Part shown: positions 12,311 through 54,344 of the stretch, piece by piece
How positions within the stretch are numbered: the stretch's first letter is position 1
Layout of the letters: the number at the start of each line of letters is the position of its first letter
Source: Ascidia mentula
Lineage: Eukaryota; Chordata; Ascidiacea; Phlebobranchia; Ascidiidae
Direction: 5' to 3'
Length of the DNA: 64,000 nt
Assembly (NCBI GenBank): GCA_947561715.1
Contig: OX387205.1
Span: 14,389,001 to 14,453,000, forward strand
Program-made: the position numbers and the translations under genes
Notes under the pieces: model-generated
The model's input: only the letters and a program-made list of their open reading frames with translations
What the model was told of the DNA's origin: nothing
Databases searched by the model: none

Positions 12311-13150
12311 TTAGGCAGCTGCAGTTTGAATAATACCGATCCATTTTAATATAACTTTGCCAACATGGTCATGTAACTCGGAATCATTGATTCCCTTCAC
12401 ACTAAGACTGTGACCTGCATTTTTAACAAGCAGCAAAGTAATTGGAAAAGCAGGTTCAAATATTCCCAAATAAGGAGAATCAGTTGTCAGTGAGACTGGG
12501 GTCTGTATCTCTGGCTGATTCATAGACTTAAATGTATCCTTAAGCAAATCCAAGCTGCACATTTCATCTTCAGTGCCGCTTACAAATAAGTGTGGAATGG
12601 GGGCATTTTCTTTGAGTGCATCCACTCGAGGTTCTTTGCCTTCAGGGGAAAGTGGATAAGATAAACATATAACACCCAGTAGCTTGACAGTAAAGTTGGA
12701 ATGAACTGCTCCACACCTTTGACAATTGTCACGCACTGTTTCAAGCTTTCGTTTCCTTGATTTGGATTTATTTGTACTAACTTTTATGGACTGTTTGTTC
12801 ACTGTTCGTGCAGACAGTATGCAGGAAGCAGCAGCTATTGCAGCTCTTGAGCCCATTGACCTTCCTCCAAGCACAATGTTTTCAATATGTGGAAATTCAT
12901 TTGAAACATAACGGACCACTTCAATGTATACCTTTATTCTGTATTTGATATTGAGGCCTTTGCATGTAAAACGAACACACATATACCCATTCCTGACAAG
13001 AATCTTTGTAAGAGACACAAGCTGGTGAAAATCTTTGTCGCCACCAGCGCCATGGGTTAAAATAACACATGTCTTTGGTTTTGACCAATTTTCAGGGGTC
13101 TCAACTGTTGCTGATATAAGCTTTTTGTTAAACGGTATTTCAATATCCAT
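12311..13150 (-). CDS. TEX30: TEX30/KANSL3-family alpha/beta hydrolase, intronless
   Basis: A single open frame of 279 residues. Family features seen: LTHGAGGDKDF near residue 31, RFTCKGLNIKYRIK (60-73), nucleophile elbow GGRSMGSRAA with Ser98, CLSYPL, VSGTEDEMC with Asp195 as likely acid, and NAGHSLSVKG with His247. The order and spacing fit the TEX30 family, which has a hydrolase fold and an unproven substrate. Compared with the roughly 227-residue human protein there is an insertion of about 35 residues (around 117-152). It is Lys/Arg-rich (KSKSRKRK) with a CQRC pair, which may be a nuclear signal or metal-binding loop (inference). The gene lies 456 bp upstream of DHTKD1 on the same strand and divergent from TMEM218. 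Confidence 0.9.
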   Translation of the reverse strand: MDIEIPFNKKLISATVETPENWSKPKTCVILTHGAGGDKDFHQLVSLTKILVRNGYMCVRFTCKGLNIKYRIKVYIEVVRYVSNEFPHIENIVLGGRSMGSRAAIAAASCILSARTVNKQSIKVSTNKSKSRKRKLETVRDNCQRCGAVHSNFTVKLLGVICLSYPLSPEGKEPRVDALKENAPIPHLFVSGTEDEMCSLDLLKDTFKSMNQPEIQTPVSLTTDSPYLGIFEPAFPITLLLVKNAGHSLSVKGINDSELHDHVGKVILKWIGIIQTAAA

Positions 13151-14361
13151 GTGATAGTTTTAGATAGATACGTTTATTGCAACTACTTTCTTGGTAACTA
13201 CAAGAAGCAAGGTCCAGATTAATAGAAACAGAGCCAATTAGTTTTAGATAGAAAAAAAGTTTTTGCAAGGTTATGAATTAGCAATTATGTTCAACCAAAA
13301 AGGTAGCATAAAACATGTTGACTAGATGGAAAACACTCGTGATTAAACAATTTTGAAGTTCGCACTACCCAAATCCAATACCAAAACCAACCAACCTGCT
13401 ATCACTGGAAATGCAAATTTGTACCACCAAATAAGAAGTGGATTGCTTGCAACTACATGAGATCAAAATATGCATTACGTTTTCTGACAGCCAGAGCCAT
13501 GCCATGGTGCTTTTTATAGGACCAACAACATGAACACAATGCCTTCAAAAAAAACAGCAAAAAAAATCGCAGACCGAAACGAAAAAGCTTTTTTCTTGCA
13601 GAAAGCACGACATGTTTGGTGTGCAAACAGTCACAATAAGTCACCCCTAGCTCGTCCCAACCCACAAACTTCGCTCATTTCATTGGTCGAATAATATGAT
13701 GACGAAACACTTTTTGTGATGAATATTGTTTTGTATTTGTATATTCAACAGATAATAATATCACAATACTACATATAATCACCACAGAAAAAAAAATTAT
13801 TGAGTATTTTGTTGTTTTATTTGCAAATTTTTTTGACTTTTTCTTTAAAAACCGTTACCCCGTCCCCGCCGCTCAGGATATTCACTCAACAACAAAATAT
13901 TTTTGCTCGATTTAAAAATACAAGTTGTTGGTAAAGGTAAACGAGAACCAAGTAGCGTTTCCGTTACTGTTTTCAAGTGTTAAAATTGATAAATAAGATA
14001 AGGTTTTGTTAGTGTCGTTCTAGTTAATCTATTGTGGGATTTAGTGCCAATTCTGTATGCATAGCTGTTGTTGTTGTAGAAATTTTAATACTTATAATAG
14101 ATTTGTTGTCATTATGTCATAAAGTCTATTCTATAGACTGGCTGGCGGGGATCGTTTCAACAGTTAAGTAGGAATTTTCTTTTATAATGAACGCCTTTTA
14201 ACTGCGTTGCACAATTTTCTCAAAACTGTTTTTTTATTTGCATTCCTAGAATCAAACATTGATTCTGCAATAATAGGAAGCATACATGTATGTCACGACA
14301 TTCTGAATAAGAACGTACATAGAAAAGGGAATATTAAAACAAACAGCAAGTTTTTGGAACA
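13151..14361. promoter_or_regulatory. Intergenic region between divergent TEX30 and TMEM218
   Basis: About 1.2 kb with no convincing gene. Both promoters, if local, must lie here. A pyrimidine-rich tract ending TTGCATTCCTAG at 14249 looks like a 3' splice acceptor about 110 bp before the TMEM218 start. It could be a cis intron end or a spliced-leader acceptor, as tunicates trans-splice. The sequence alone cannot distinguish them. Confidence 0.35.
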
Positions 14362-14697
14362 ATGGCTCTCTTACTCGGGGTCGGAATAGGAGTTTGGATT
14401 GTGGGAATATTCATTGCTCTTACCTTGATCAGTTGCTTTGTATCTGTGAGGACTGCTGGATTAACAAGATATATTGGCCTTATCGTGTTTGCTGTTTCAG
14501 TTCTTCTGATAATTATTATTTCAGCTTTACCTATCCAAAGTGGGGCACCTGCATCTGTTGAAATATTTGATCCACTTATTATACTTCGCTATTGTATTCT
14601 AGCTGCAGGGTGTGCAGCTATTCTGGTGGCCCTGGTTTTTTTGGTGTTGACGCATGGAATGGAACCAATCTATGCAAGACCACTTAAGTCAAAATGA
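14362..14697 (+). CDS. TMEM218: TMEM218, ciliary transition-zone membrane protein
   Basis: Single exon, 111 residues, close to the 115 of the human protein. Three hydrophobic helices are visible (residues about 5-28, 36-56 and 73-98). The diagnostic parts match TMEM218: an N-terminal LLGVGIGVWI, an FDPLIILRY loop after helix 2, and a C-terminal LVLTHGMEPIYARPLKSK. In vertebrates this protein works at the transition zone of primary cilia with the MKS/NPHP modules (family knowledge). A polyadenylation-type AATAAA lies at 14932-14937. The start is the first ATG after a possible acceptor at 14249. Confidence 0.93.
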   Translation: MALLLGVGIGVWIVGIFIALTLISCFVSVRTAGLTRYIGLIVFAVSVLLIIIISALPIQSGAPASVEIFDPLIILRYCILAAGCAAILVALVFLVLTHGMEPIYARPLKSK

Positions 14698-16092
14698 AAA
14701 GACCCTCATTGTTGGGTTGCAGTAAAGCTCCAGTGCTGTCAAATTACACTGTGCCTTTTATAGTTTTATCTGTTACCGTGACAACAATTTGATCATCATT
14801 CATCCAAGGTCAATACAAAAGTCCAACTTGGAGTAGATCTATGGCAATGGAACAATTTCAACCCTTTATGATATGTTAATTTCAGCTTGTTGAACTATTG
14901 GTGTTTGCTTTGTCAAGTGATTAGAATTGGTCAATAAACGTTTACAGGAAAATTTTTGAAAGTATTTTCTACAATAGAAAACTGTTGTAATTGTGATAGA
15001 CCACAATTTGCTACAATACTGACTGCAAATAAAAGATTGTGTCAAATTTGGTCAACAGGCCAAACTGCCGTTGATTGCTTTTCTCCCAAGTGATTTGATG
15101 CGTTTTTTTTACGAGAAGTAGCACCAAAGGCAAACACAGCAGTTGGAGCTTACCAGAGGGATGTTAGTTGACAAACCAAGTAGCTGCGTTTAAGCATGTT
15201 TCCGTGCCAGTGGTGATCGGGTTGCTTTGCATGCAGACAGAAGCCAGTTAATGTCAAGGTTCTGATCGCTAGTTGCACGCACGATTGGTCAAGCAACAAA
15301 ATGTAGTGAAAAAACTGGCAAAGCTACTTTTGTTGCGGCATATTTCAAGCTCTGCGTCAAAAGCCGCCATGACAGTTACAGCAAGCTGCACTGCGCAAGT
15401 AGCAGATTATAAAAATAGTGGGTATATGTAGGCTATGAAACATGGTGGCACTTAAAACAACTCAGTTTCGAGTGGTACTGCAGCGTACCAATTGTTTCCC
15501 GGTCGGTTTGCTGCTGTGCTGAAGCTTGCGTGTTCTTGGGGTAGACTACTGTAGCAACCGCATGTTTCCGTACTCGATTCTTTACACAGTTGGAACACAT
15601 ACGGACCGAAGACTGCAGACGGTGTTAAGGTTTCCTGTCGGAGCTCCCACAGTCTTTCTGGCATCCTGCTGGACAACACATTTTTTAGTGCAGCGTACCA
15701 ATTGATTCCCGGTCGTCTTGCTGCTGAATCTAAAGTCTGCTTGCGTGTTCTTGCTGTTAATACTAAATTCGACTCCGTGGCAGACTTGTTTATTAATGGA
15801 AAGACACGATTGCAATACCAGGTGGCTTAAGTTTAGGACTAGCCTAGGCTGTCGAAGGATTACGAAAATGGGCGTTTTATACCAAAGTGTCAGGAAAAAC
15901 GTGGTTGTCCAGCAGGGTTTTCGAAGCTTGTTTAAGCTCTGTAGGAAAGCTTAACTCCGCCTGTGTCCTTTCCGTCTGGTGTTCCAGTATAAGGGCCAAC
16001 TATTTGTATATAAAAAGGCAAGCTAACATGCAAATGAGTAAATAAAAAATATTTAAGGCTAAGGTATCAGACGTTGTCGTGAAATTAGCGCC
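14698..16092. other. Intergenic stretch between TMEM218 and DDAH, with a direct repeat
   Basis: No gene is supported. It contains the TMEM218 3' UTR up to about 14950 and a degenerate direct repeat at 15479-15756, described separately. The DDAH promoter is presumably within the last few hundred bases. Confidence 0.5.
15479..15756. repeat. Direct repeat, two copies 210 bp apart
   Basis: Copy 1 (15479-15540) and copy 2 (15689-15756) both begin TGCAGCGTACCAATTG. They continue with TTCCCGGTCG, TTGCTGCTG and GCTTGCGTGTTCTTG, with small indels. The spacing is 210 bp. It could be a local duplication or a decayed repeat. No coding potential was recognised. Confidence 0.7.
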
Positions 16093-18751
16093 ATGTTTGA
16101 ATGTAAAACTGTTATCACCCGAAGAATTGCTGACTCATTGGCAGGACAAGCGTTGCGAATGGATTCTGGTCCTGTGGTCGACATTGCAAAAGCAAAACAG
16201 CAACATGCAATTTACGAACAAATTTTCAGGTTACAAATTATACAGCAATGCAAACCGCTTCATTATAACTTCAAAATAAGCTTAAAATTTATCTGCAAAA
16301 ATATGTTTTGAAGTCTTGTTACGTTCAATTTATTTGTGAATGTTAGAACGATTAAGACACTTATCGTAAATAAATGTGTTGACCTTTATTTTTGGGGGGG
16401 GGAATTTCCAGATATGATTTTTGTCACAGCTGTAAGGCTACGTACGTCATTTGATTTTGAAATTTTGGTAAAAAAGTTCGTAAAATCGTTAAGTAAGCTT
16501 GCGAAGCCCCTTTTCCCAACAACACAAATACAAAAACTAATTAATAACCTCTAGTGCAACTCGTTAGATGTGGCAATCCCAAGCAATTTCCTCACAAATA
16601 TTTTCGTAGGGATCTTAACCTCCGCGTGATCGTCCTGGAAGCAGACGAAAGTCTCCCCGATTGTGTTTTTGTTGAAGACCCAGCTTTCGTCGTAGGAACA
16701 AAGGCCTTAATCACCCACCCCGGTCATCCAAGCCGCCAACCTGAGGTAGGCTATAGACTTAATCCCAAATTCTCTGAAATTTAGCAAGACATATTAGAAG
16801 GTTTTCTTTTTTCAAAACAGTGCAAGGCGATACATGAATGCCTGAAATCTATTTCTGGTCTTCAAGTTTTTGTTATGAATGAAATGGATCCATCCGCACA
16901 CATGGATGGGGGTGATGTTCTTTATACAGGTGCATAGCCTACCCGTTCGAAATTACTCTAACAAGATTAGTCATTATAGGCATAGTCATTTATTTGCAGT
17001 GTTTCATAATAGGCCTACTGATTTTTTTATGTTACAAATCGCAATTACTGAAAACATAATGAACCCACTCGATAAAATATATTTAACAATATTTTACGTC
17101 AATAAAATCGTAGCCAAAATACTGACTTTAAATGGGAAACCATGAAGTTGGTGTAACTTGCTCTAAGATATTTTAGTTTCGGGTAGGAATTGTACAGCTG
17201 GTGTGACCCAAATAGTCCTGAAAAACGTATATTCAGTAAATTTATTCACATTTAAGATATCTCACCTAGTATATGAACACACTATGTATTTTTCCTGTAA
17301 GTTAAGAATTTTGTTTTGCTTTCAACCCTGTCTTTACATGAATGAACGGCGAAATACACAAAAGGATCCGTGAAGGATCAAATAAACCTTATTTGCAATA
17401 TTTTACCACCTGTTAGCTTTACCATCCCTGAATACTATTTTACATCAGGCAAGGAAATATTCGTCGGCTTATCGAAGCGAACGAACCAGGCTGGATACGA
17501 AGTTCTGCGGAATGTTTTTCACCCAATCCCGGTAAGATCAGTGGAAGTCGTCGACGCCTTGCATCTAAAAAGTGTCGTCACTCTCGGCTCCCCCGGAAAG
17601 CTCATGGTTTTCACCGGAAATGAAGCAGCAAAAAAGACAGTGGAGGTAGCGACACACCTACTATATACATGGGGAAACTGTGGCCCGCGGACCAAGTCTG
17701 CCCCGTTGGGTCCATAAATTTGGCCTGCTAGGGGGTGATTCAAATATTAGTTCATCTGAAAATTTTTCATTCTGCAATTTAATGTAATTTCATTGGACAT
17801 TTGTTTGATTTTCGGTTACAGTATTTAAACTTTATTCAATGTAAAAATGCCAATTCATAAACTGTAATGTAAACGCTATAGTCCGTCAAATTTTTGATAA
17901 TTTTTGGCCCGTGAGCTTAAAAGGTTGCTCACCTTTGGTATACAATGTTAAAAATAACGTTACGGGAAATAGAACGTAACTTTTTCAAATACCTGTGACA
18001 AGCATGGGGACATATTATGAGTTTAGTGATGTGAGTGTCGGTTTGAGAATTCCTAGTTTGCTTGTATCGTGTTTAACTGTGTGTCTTATAGTGCTGTTTA
18101 CATCTATCACCCATGTAAACCTGCTCCCGAAGCACGTTCACGTTCGCCTTCTTTTACAGAACCTAAAAAGTGCGGCTCAAGAGAAGTACGAATACATTGA
18201 CGTACCCGGTAGAGCTGAATTTGCGAACTGTATTTACCTGGAAAGAGATGGGAAGGGAGTGATCATACATCGATCGGAAGCAAGAAAGGTAACTTCTGTA
18301 TTTGCATAAACACAAACCCGCGTCACCATGATCTGAAGCAAATGCTACAACAACACGTGGTGGCAACTGGCAAGTGAATTAAACATTTCCGCCTCTGTAT
18401 TCTGTTCCAAGCCTTGCATTAGCCACCAGTGGTTTCCAACTTTCGTGAAACGAAACACCGATTCCTCACAAAATATGGTGGCAACGCACCCACAAAATTT
18501 TGCTGTATTTAATATACCGAGACATGACGTCAACCTTGGGAGACGAAAACATATTGGCCTTGGAATTCAAACAATACCTTACCGTTTACAATCACAACAT
18601 TAACATCCGTCTACGAGTAAAACTTAATCATACAAATATGTTGCAGGCGTATGAGGGTTTGGATGGATCTGAAAAAGTTGAAGTAGAACATTCCGAACTG
18701 GGGAAAGTGGACGGATGCTTAACATGTTCATCACTGCTGTTGGCCATTTAA
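16093..18751 (+). CDS. DDAH: Dimethylarginine dimethylaminohydrolase (DDAH), six exons
   Basis: Hydrolyses asymmetric methylarginines to citrulline and methylamine, which relieves inhibition of nitric oxide synthase (family knowledge). Exons: 16093-16229, 16610-16745, 16821-16929, 17449-17645, 18160-18288, 18647-18751. Phases agree and give 270 residues (human DDAH1 is 285). Visible motifs: ADESLPDCVFVEDPA, ALITHPGHPSR, HMDGGDVLYTG, EIFVGLSKRTNQ, DALHLKS with the catalytic His at about 166, FANCIYLE, and KVDGCLTCSS with the catalytic Cys at about 263. AATAAA at 18758-18763 follows the stop closely. Whether it is closer to DDAH1 or DDAH2 cannot be decided here. It converges on Notch. Confidence 0.94.
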
Positions 18752-19860
18752 AACCAGAATAAAAAGAGCTTCAAAATAATGTGTATTTTTGGTTACTAAT
18801 GATCAATTGATTCTTCCGTTTTTGGTAAAGTACATATTTCTTTTGCGTTGTTGTGTTAAAGTGAAGTTCACAATTTCTTATAATCCTTCTAAGCTGTTTT
18901 TACCAAAAGGAAAGGTTTTTTTTAAATTACTTTATGCCTGGCAGTAACAGCAACACAATAATAGTTGGTGACTTTAAACATTTAACGATCTATATAACTT
19001 GCTTTGTGGCTGCCTGTTTTAATAAACGTGAAACACAAAGTCAGGGTTACAACTGTGCTTTATTACTGAGCACCGAGTTTGAAACGAAGCAAATTAACAA
19101 AACGCACACGACTCTGTGAACGTGGGAAGGTCTTCAACGAAACAACAACAACATATTTACACATTGATTCACACGATTCTTGCTGGAAGTCGGGCGAGAA
19201 AAAATAGAAATGGTCGAAGAATGTGGATTGGTCGGCTTCATGCATGAGTGAAAAAGTTTAAAAAGGGTTTGTGTAAAAAAATGTCGCCCGTAAAAAACAA
19301 AGTTTGCTTCAAACGAGATTGGAGTGACGAAATAGAGGGAGTTCCAAACGTTTGTTTTGTGGCTCTGGCGGCTCGCGCGTCTTCGAGAAACGAGCGATAA
19401 AAGTTACAGGAAGCTTGAAGAAGGGACAAGAGAAAAAATGCGATTAAAAAATCACGACGACAAAAATCTCAAACTTAACTTGATCCAACCTCGCCCGCAC
19501 GAGGCGGGAAAACGTAAATACTGGAGTTGTCATAAATATAACGCACGAGAAAAACAACCAACGAACGAAGAAAAAGAAAAATTTTACAGCTTATGAAACC
19601 CGCGCGCCCGTGTGTGACGTCACAATGGGAGTGTAAAAAACAAGGCGACATAACAATGGAAAAAAGATTTGGTCGTTGCAAAAAAACATTCCAGATTCTT
19701 CGATTGGTCCATGTCGATTAAAACTCCGTAAAAGGGGAAAAACCTTTTCAAAAATCATACTTTTCGGTCGACACGTGGTGACTCCTGATGACGTCATTGG
19801 CAAGGCACGCTCGGCGACCTCCAGTGGCGGAATGAACGGGCAGGAAAGAGCGATTAAGGA
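18752..19860. other. Convergent 3' region of DDAH and Notch
   Basis: No coding gene is supported. DDAH ends just inside. The rest is probably Notch 3' UTR, with a minus-strand AATAAA at 19059-19064. A repeat-tail fragment ATGCCTGGCAGTAACAGCAA lies at 18932-18951, and a CGTGGGAA octamer at 19121-19128. Confidence 0.5.
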
Positions 19861-51277
<31,417 letters not shown>

Positions 51278-52516
51278 TTTGGAGGTTTCAAAGTATATCC
51301 AAAGAGTTGAAAAGGAAAAGCAGATCACTTGAAATAAATATTCGAGTCTTAAAAGCTCTTCATTTGCTTGTGGACAACTTTGTGTTTTCCAACTTTGTCG
51401 CCAGATATTATGTAGAATAATATGAAGTCCACACACAAAATTCTTGCAAAATGAAACGTCACTTCATGTCAAACACAGTTGTGACTAACTTTTGTTTCAA
51501 AGATCTAAAAGACAAAATCAAATTACTGTGTGAAAGCTCTAGCAATCAATGAACTTTCAGCAAGTGAATATCTTTTTAACTGCAAGCAACCATGCAAGAT
51601 GCAACAGCAACATTTAAACGGTGGCAAGCACCAAATTCATAGTTTTATCCAGAAACTTTGCACATACTTTCTAAAATTGCAGAAAATTGGCATAGACGCC
51701 TAATTACAAAATCAATTGTTTAAAATCTGATCGCTTTCACAGCAAACATGAATAACCCTCAAACTAAGACAAACCACATACAACAAAATACAACAGTGCA
51801 CCCAACACCTACTCTACACTCTCTTCTGCTATCTCGCCATAAAAACACAGACGTGATTCACAAAAGTAAATTTGCCCAGACAGCTTTTGCCTTTTTCTCC
51901 AGGAATTCGCGATGTCAGGAACTTTTCTCGAAGGGAAAAAATGCTTTGCGCTCTAGCGCAATCTCGTGTACATTATACATCAAATATAGGCCAAAAATTA
52001 AATTCCAAAAATTTCGGAATAACACCAATATTATGCTGTATATACTATAAGCTTGATGCTGCATCTTTAAAAATTAGATTAATTTGAAACAATAGAATGG
52101 AAAATTGGCTTGAAGCGAATTACTTTCGATCGCCTGAGGCCACGGCGCAAATTTCGCTCGAAGCAATTTTAAATTGGAATTTGTTAGAAGCAATACTTTC
52201 GATGGATATACAGCTCTCATGTGCGAGCTGTCAACAGTAAACTGTATTCTGCAATAAGTATGGGATATAAATACTGAAGAGTCCAAATTGGACCAAAAAG
52301 TGTTAATCTTGCAGGAACAGGTAATAGCCTTTTTTGGTGAACTGCAATTATTTAGTATATTTATCAAAGCTGTTGTAATGTGTATCCAAGTAAAACATGT
52401 TGCATCGTACAGTTGTGGTGATGTTTTGTGTATGACAATAGTTCAAGCGAATTTAAATAATTATTTTTGGTCCAATCTAAAGCTATTGCAAACTCACAAT
52501 GTTTTTAATTTGCCAG
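51278..52516. promoter_or_regulatory. Intergenic region between Notch and the ORF1p-like gene (divergent)
   Basis: This holds the Notch 5' UTR and probably its promoter. No gene is supported. Two related segments near 52118 and 52186 (GAAGCRAATACTTTCGAT-like) form a weak direct repeat. Confidence 0.4.
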
Positions 52517-52526
52517 AGTGTAAAAT

Positions 52527-53111
52527 ATGGCTGATCAGCCGCATGCAGAGAAACGACGCGGGTTTTCACCACTAGCAGTCATTGCAAGTCCAGTTGTGGT
52601 TATGACTGCTCTTCTGTTGGTCACGCTGGTAGGTTTGTGGAGTCTTCACACTCATACCGGAGCCAAGCTTGAAGAGGCGGTAAAGCTAGTCGCCGAGCTC
52701 AACAGCGAACAGATGCGCCTGCTGGCTGTCCAAGAGAAACTGCAGGGAGCTGTTGGAGAATTAGAAAGTGGTCTGGCATCACAGCGTGAGGTCCTGGCGC
52801 ACGCTGACGGGTTTTGGCGGGAGCGAAACCTAATTGTCAGCGGGATTCCAGAACGAGAAGACGAGAACGTGGAATCAATGGTTCGAGAACTGTTTCTCAA
52901 GAAGCTCGGGTTGTCCTACGACGAACGCGCGATTGAAGAAGTCCGACGTTTCGGTCGCCGGGTTCAAGGACAAGGGGACGGCGGAAACGAAGGCCGAAAG
53001 ATTGTTGTGCGATTCGCCAACTTCCTGGACAAACAAAATACTTTAACCCAAGCTAAAATCTTTCTAAACGGAACACCGTACTTTGTAGAAAACGATATTC
53101 CAGTTTTATAA
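52527..53111 (+). CDS. Single-pass membrane protein with LINE-1 ORF1p-like C-terminal domain
   Basis: One exon, 194 residues. After a short basic N-terminus (HAEKRRG) there is one strong transmembrane segment at about residues 15-39 (SPVVVMTALLLVTLVGLW). A likely coiled coil follows (about 44-95). Residues about 97-192 resemble the RRM plus C-terminal domain of LINE-1 ORF1p (transposase-22 type): RNLIVSGIPERED, LGLSYDERAIEEVRRFGR, RKIVVRFANF, then AKIFLNGTPYFVENDIP. An acceptor-like TAATTTGCCAG ends at 52516, 10 bp before the ATG, and AATAAA lies at 53267-53272, so this looks like a compact host-type transcription unit. No ORF2 or reverse transcriptase lies nearby. It could be a domesticated or truncated element. 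The function is unknown. Confidence 0.75.
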   Translation: MADQPHAEKRRGFSPLAVIASPVVVMTALLLVTLVGLWSLHTHTGAKLEEAVKLVAELNSEQMRLLAVQEKLQGAVGELESGLASQREVLAHADGFWRERNLIVSGIPEREDENVESMVRELFLKKLGLSYDERAIEEVRRFGRRVQGQGDGGNEGRKIVVRFANFLDKQNTLTQAKIFLNGTPYFVENDIPVL

Positions 53112-53465
53112 ACTCTTATGACCCCGTAGATCTTGTTGTATTTTTTGATTAGTTTGAAATCAGCGTACATGAGCACGAATCTACATCAAAACTTACCACC
53201 AGTCAACTGACCGGTTAATTATTCGATTTTGCTTTGCTGATAATGTTTGGTTTTGCAAGTTTTGTCAATAAACGAACTCTCGTATCAGAAATGCATAGCA
53301 TAAGAACATGGTTTCATGATGTAAAACAAGTTAACGTCAGAATTTTGTATTTTCAACATGTACTTTTTGTCGAGACATTTTAAAAAGTGTTTTTTTATGT
53401 CAATCAATTTTTCTGAATGAATCAACTTTTCTGAAAATGCCTTTACTTGTACTGTTTACTAATGT

Positions 53466-53680
53466 GAGGTTCAGAGGCTTCACAGCCAAGGCAATGCAGC
53501 CAACCTGCATTAGCAACTTTTTCCGACAAGTCGGAGCGAGATCTGAAAAATCAAGCTCCCGGTGATGTTTGAACTCACGACCCTGGGCTAACCAGGCCCA
53601 ACGCTCTACCAACTGAGCTACAGGATCCAGCTCGGCCGCAATGCCTTGGCTGCGAAGGCTGTGAACCTTATGATCAGAAT
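53466..53680. repeat. Palindromic element enclosing a tRNA-like sequence
   Basis: The left arm around 53466-53502 (GGCTTCACAGCCAAGGCAAT) is an imperfect reverse complement of the right arm around 53636-53672 (ATGCCTTGGCTGCGAAGGCT). The tRNA-like sequence occupies the loop. The whole resembles a tRNA-derived non-autonomous element rather than a plain tRNA locus. Confidence 0.6.
53555..53627 (-). tRNA. tRNA-like sequence, anticodon GGT by position (Thr-type), possibly a SINE head
   Basis: 73 bases on the minus strand. D-arm TAGCTCAGTTGGTAGAGC (A box); anticodon stem TGGGC/GCCCA with loop CTGGTTA, giving GGT; T-arm GTGAG-TTCAAAC-ATCAC; acceptor GATCCTG with CGGGAGC. One mismatch lies in the T stem and one in the acceptor stem. 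The near-complete cloverleaf inside a palindrome suggests a tRNA-derived repeat or pseudogene more than a working tRNA. Confidence 0.45.
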
Positions 53681-54344
53681 ACGAAAGCTGAGGTGGCCAA
53701 ATATAAAGGGCCTGCGCAATGAGGCGATCCTGCTTTGCTATGCGAAGCATCGTATATTACTTTAGTATTTACTAATTGTGTCCGCGGATATGATACATTT
53801 TAAGCTGGGACAATACAAAATAGTAAACGAGATTAAAGGTGCGATAAAATAAAAATACCATGATCTGTCCAGTTTTTGTATTGTTGTGATCTGCCCAACG
53901 GATCTTCAGTACCGTGGAAGTTAGACAAGGATAGCTAATGTTACTCAAGATATGTTGGTTCCAATCATGGCAGATTAAAAATACATCTAAAATATACTGA
54001 AATGAATTACTACAGCGCTTTGGGTCAGGATTTCTATGAATCTTGGCACAACTGCCTGAAATATTACCTCTCCAGTCGTTGTGAATAACCGTATCCCTGA
54101 CAACAATGAAGCCAGCCAAGCGATTTTACGAATAAGATAAAAAAGTAATTGATGTATGTTTATTCGGTAACATTTTGTGGGTCTGTTTCTATTGCCAGTT
54201 AGCAGCACCGTAGGTTTTAGATTGGGCTTAGCAAGAGATTTAGATTTAATTCGTCGTGACTTAACGACTGTGTGTTTTGTGTTCTTTGCAGCTTTGTTAC
54301 CAGGCCGCCTAAACTGCCATGCCTTAACGGTAGTTGAAAGTGTA

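Larger units (their letters stand above)
53112..54344. other. Intergenic region between the ORF1p-like gene and the LRR gene
   Basis: It contains the 3' UTR of the former (to about 53290), the tRNA-like palindrome at 53466-53680 and the 5' UTR of the LRR gene. A strong acceptor TTTTGTGTTCTTTGCAG ends at 54291, about 50 bp before the LRR start. No other gene is seen. Confidence 0.5.

Noticed and set aside
13453..13665. 70-aa minus-strand frame upstream of TEX30
   Set aside because: Basic and hydrophobic mixture without recognisable motif; may be 5' UTR or chance.
17528..17538. GTAAGA inside DDAH exon 4 as a splice donor
   Set aside because: The reading frame continues past it with conserved DDAH sequence (VVDALHLKS), so the exon runs on to 17645.
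19773..19789. CCTGATGACGTCATTGG as another hammerhead-like core
   Set aside because: It is a CRE-type palindrome with no flanking stem and no downstream GAAAC; chance match to CTGATGA.
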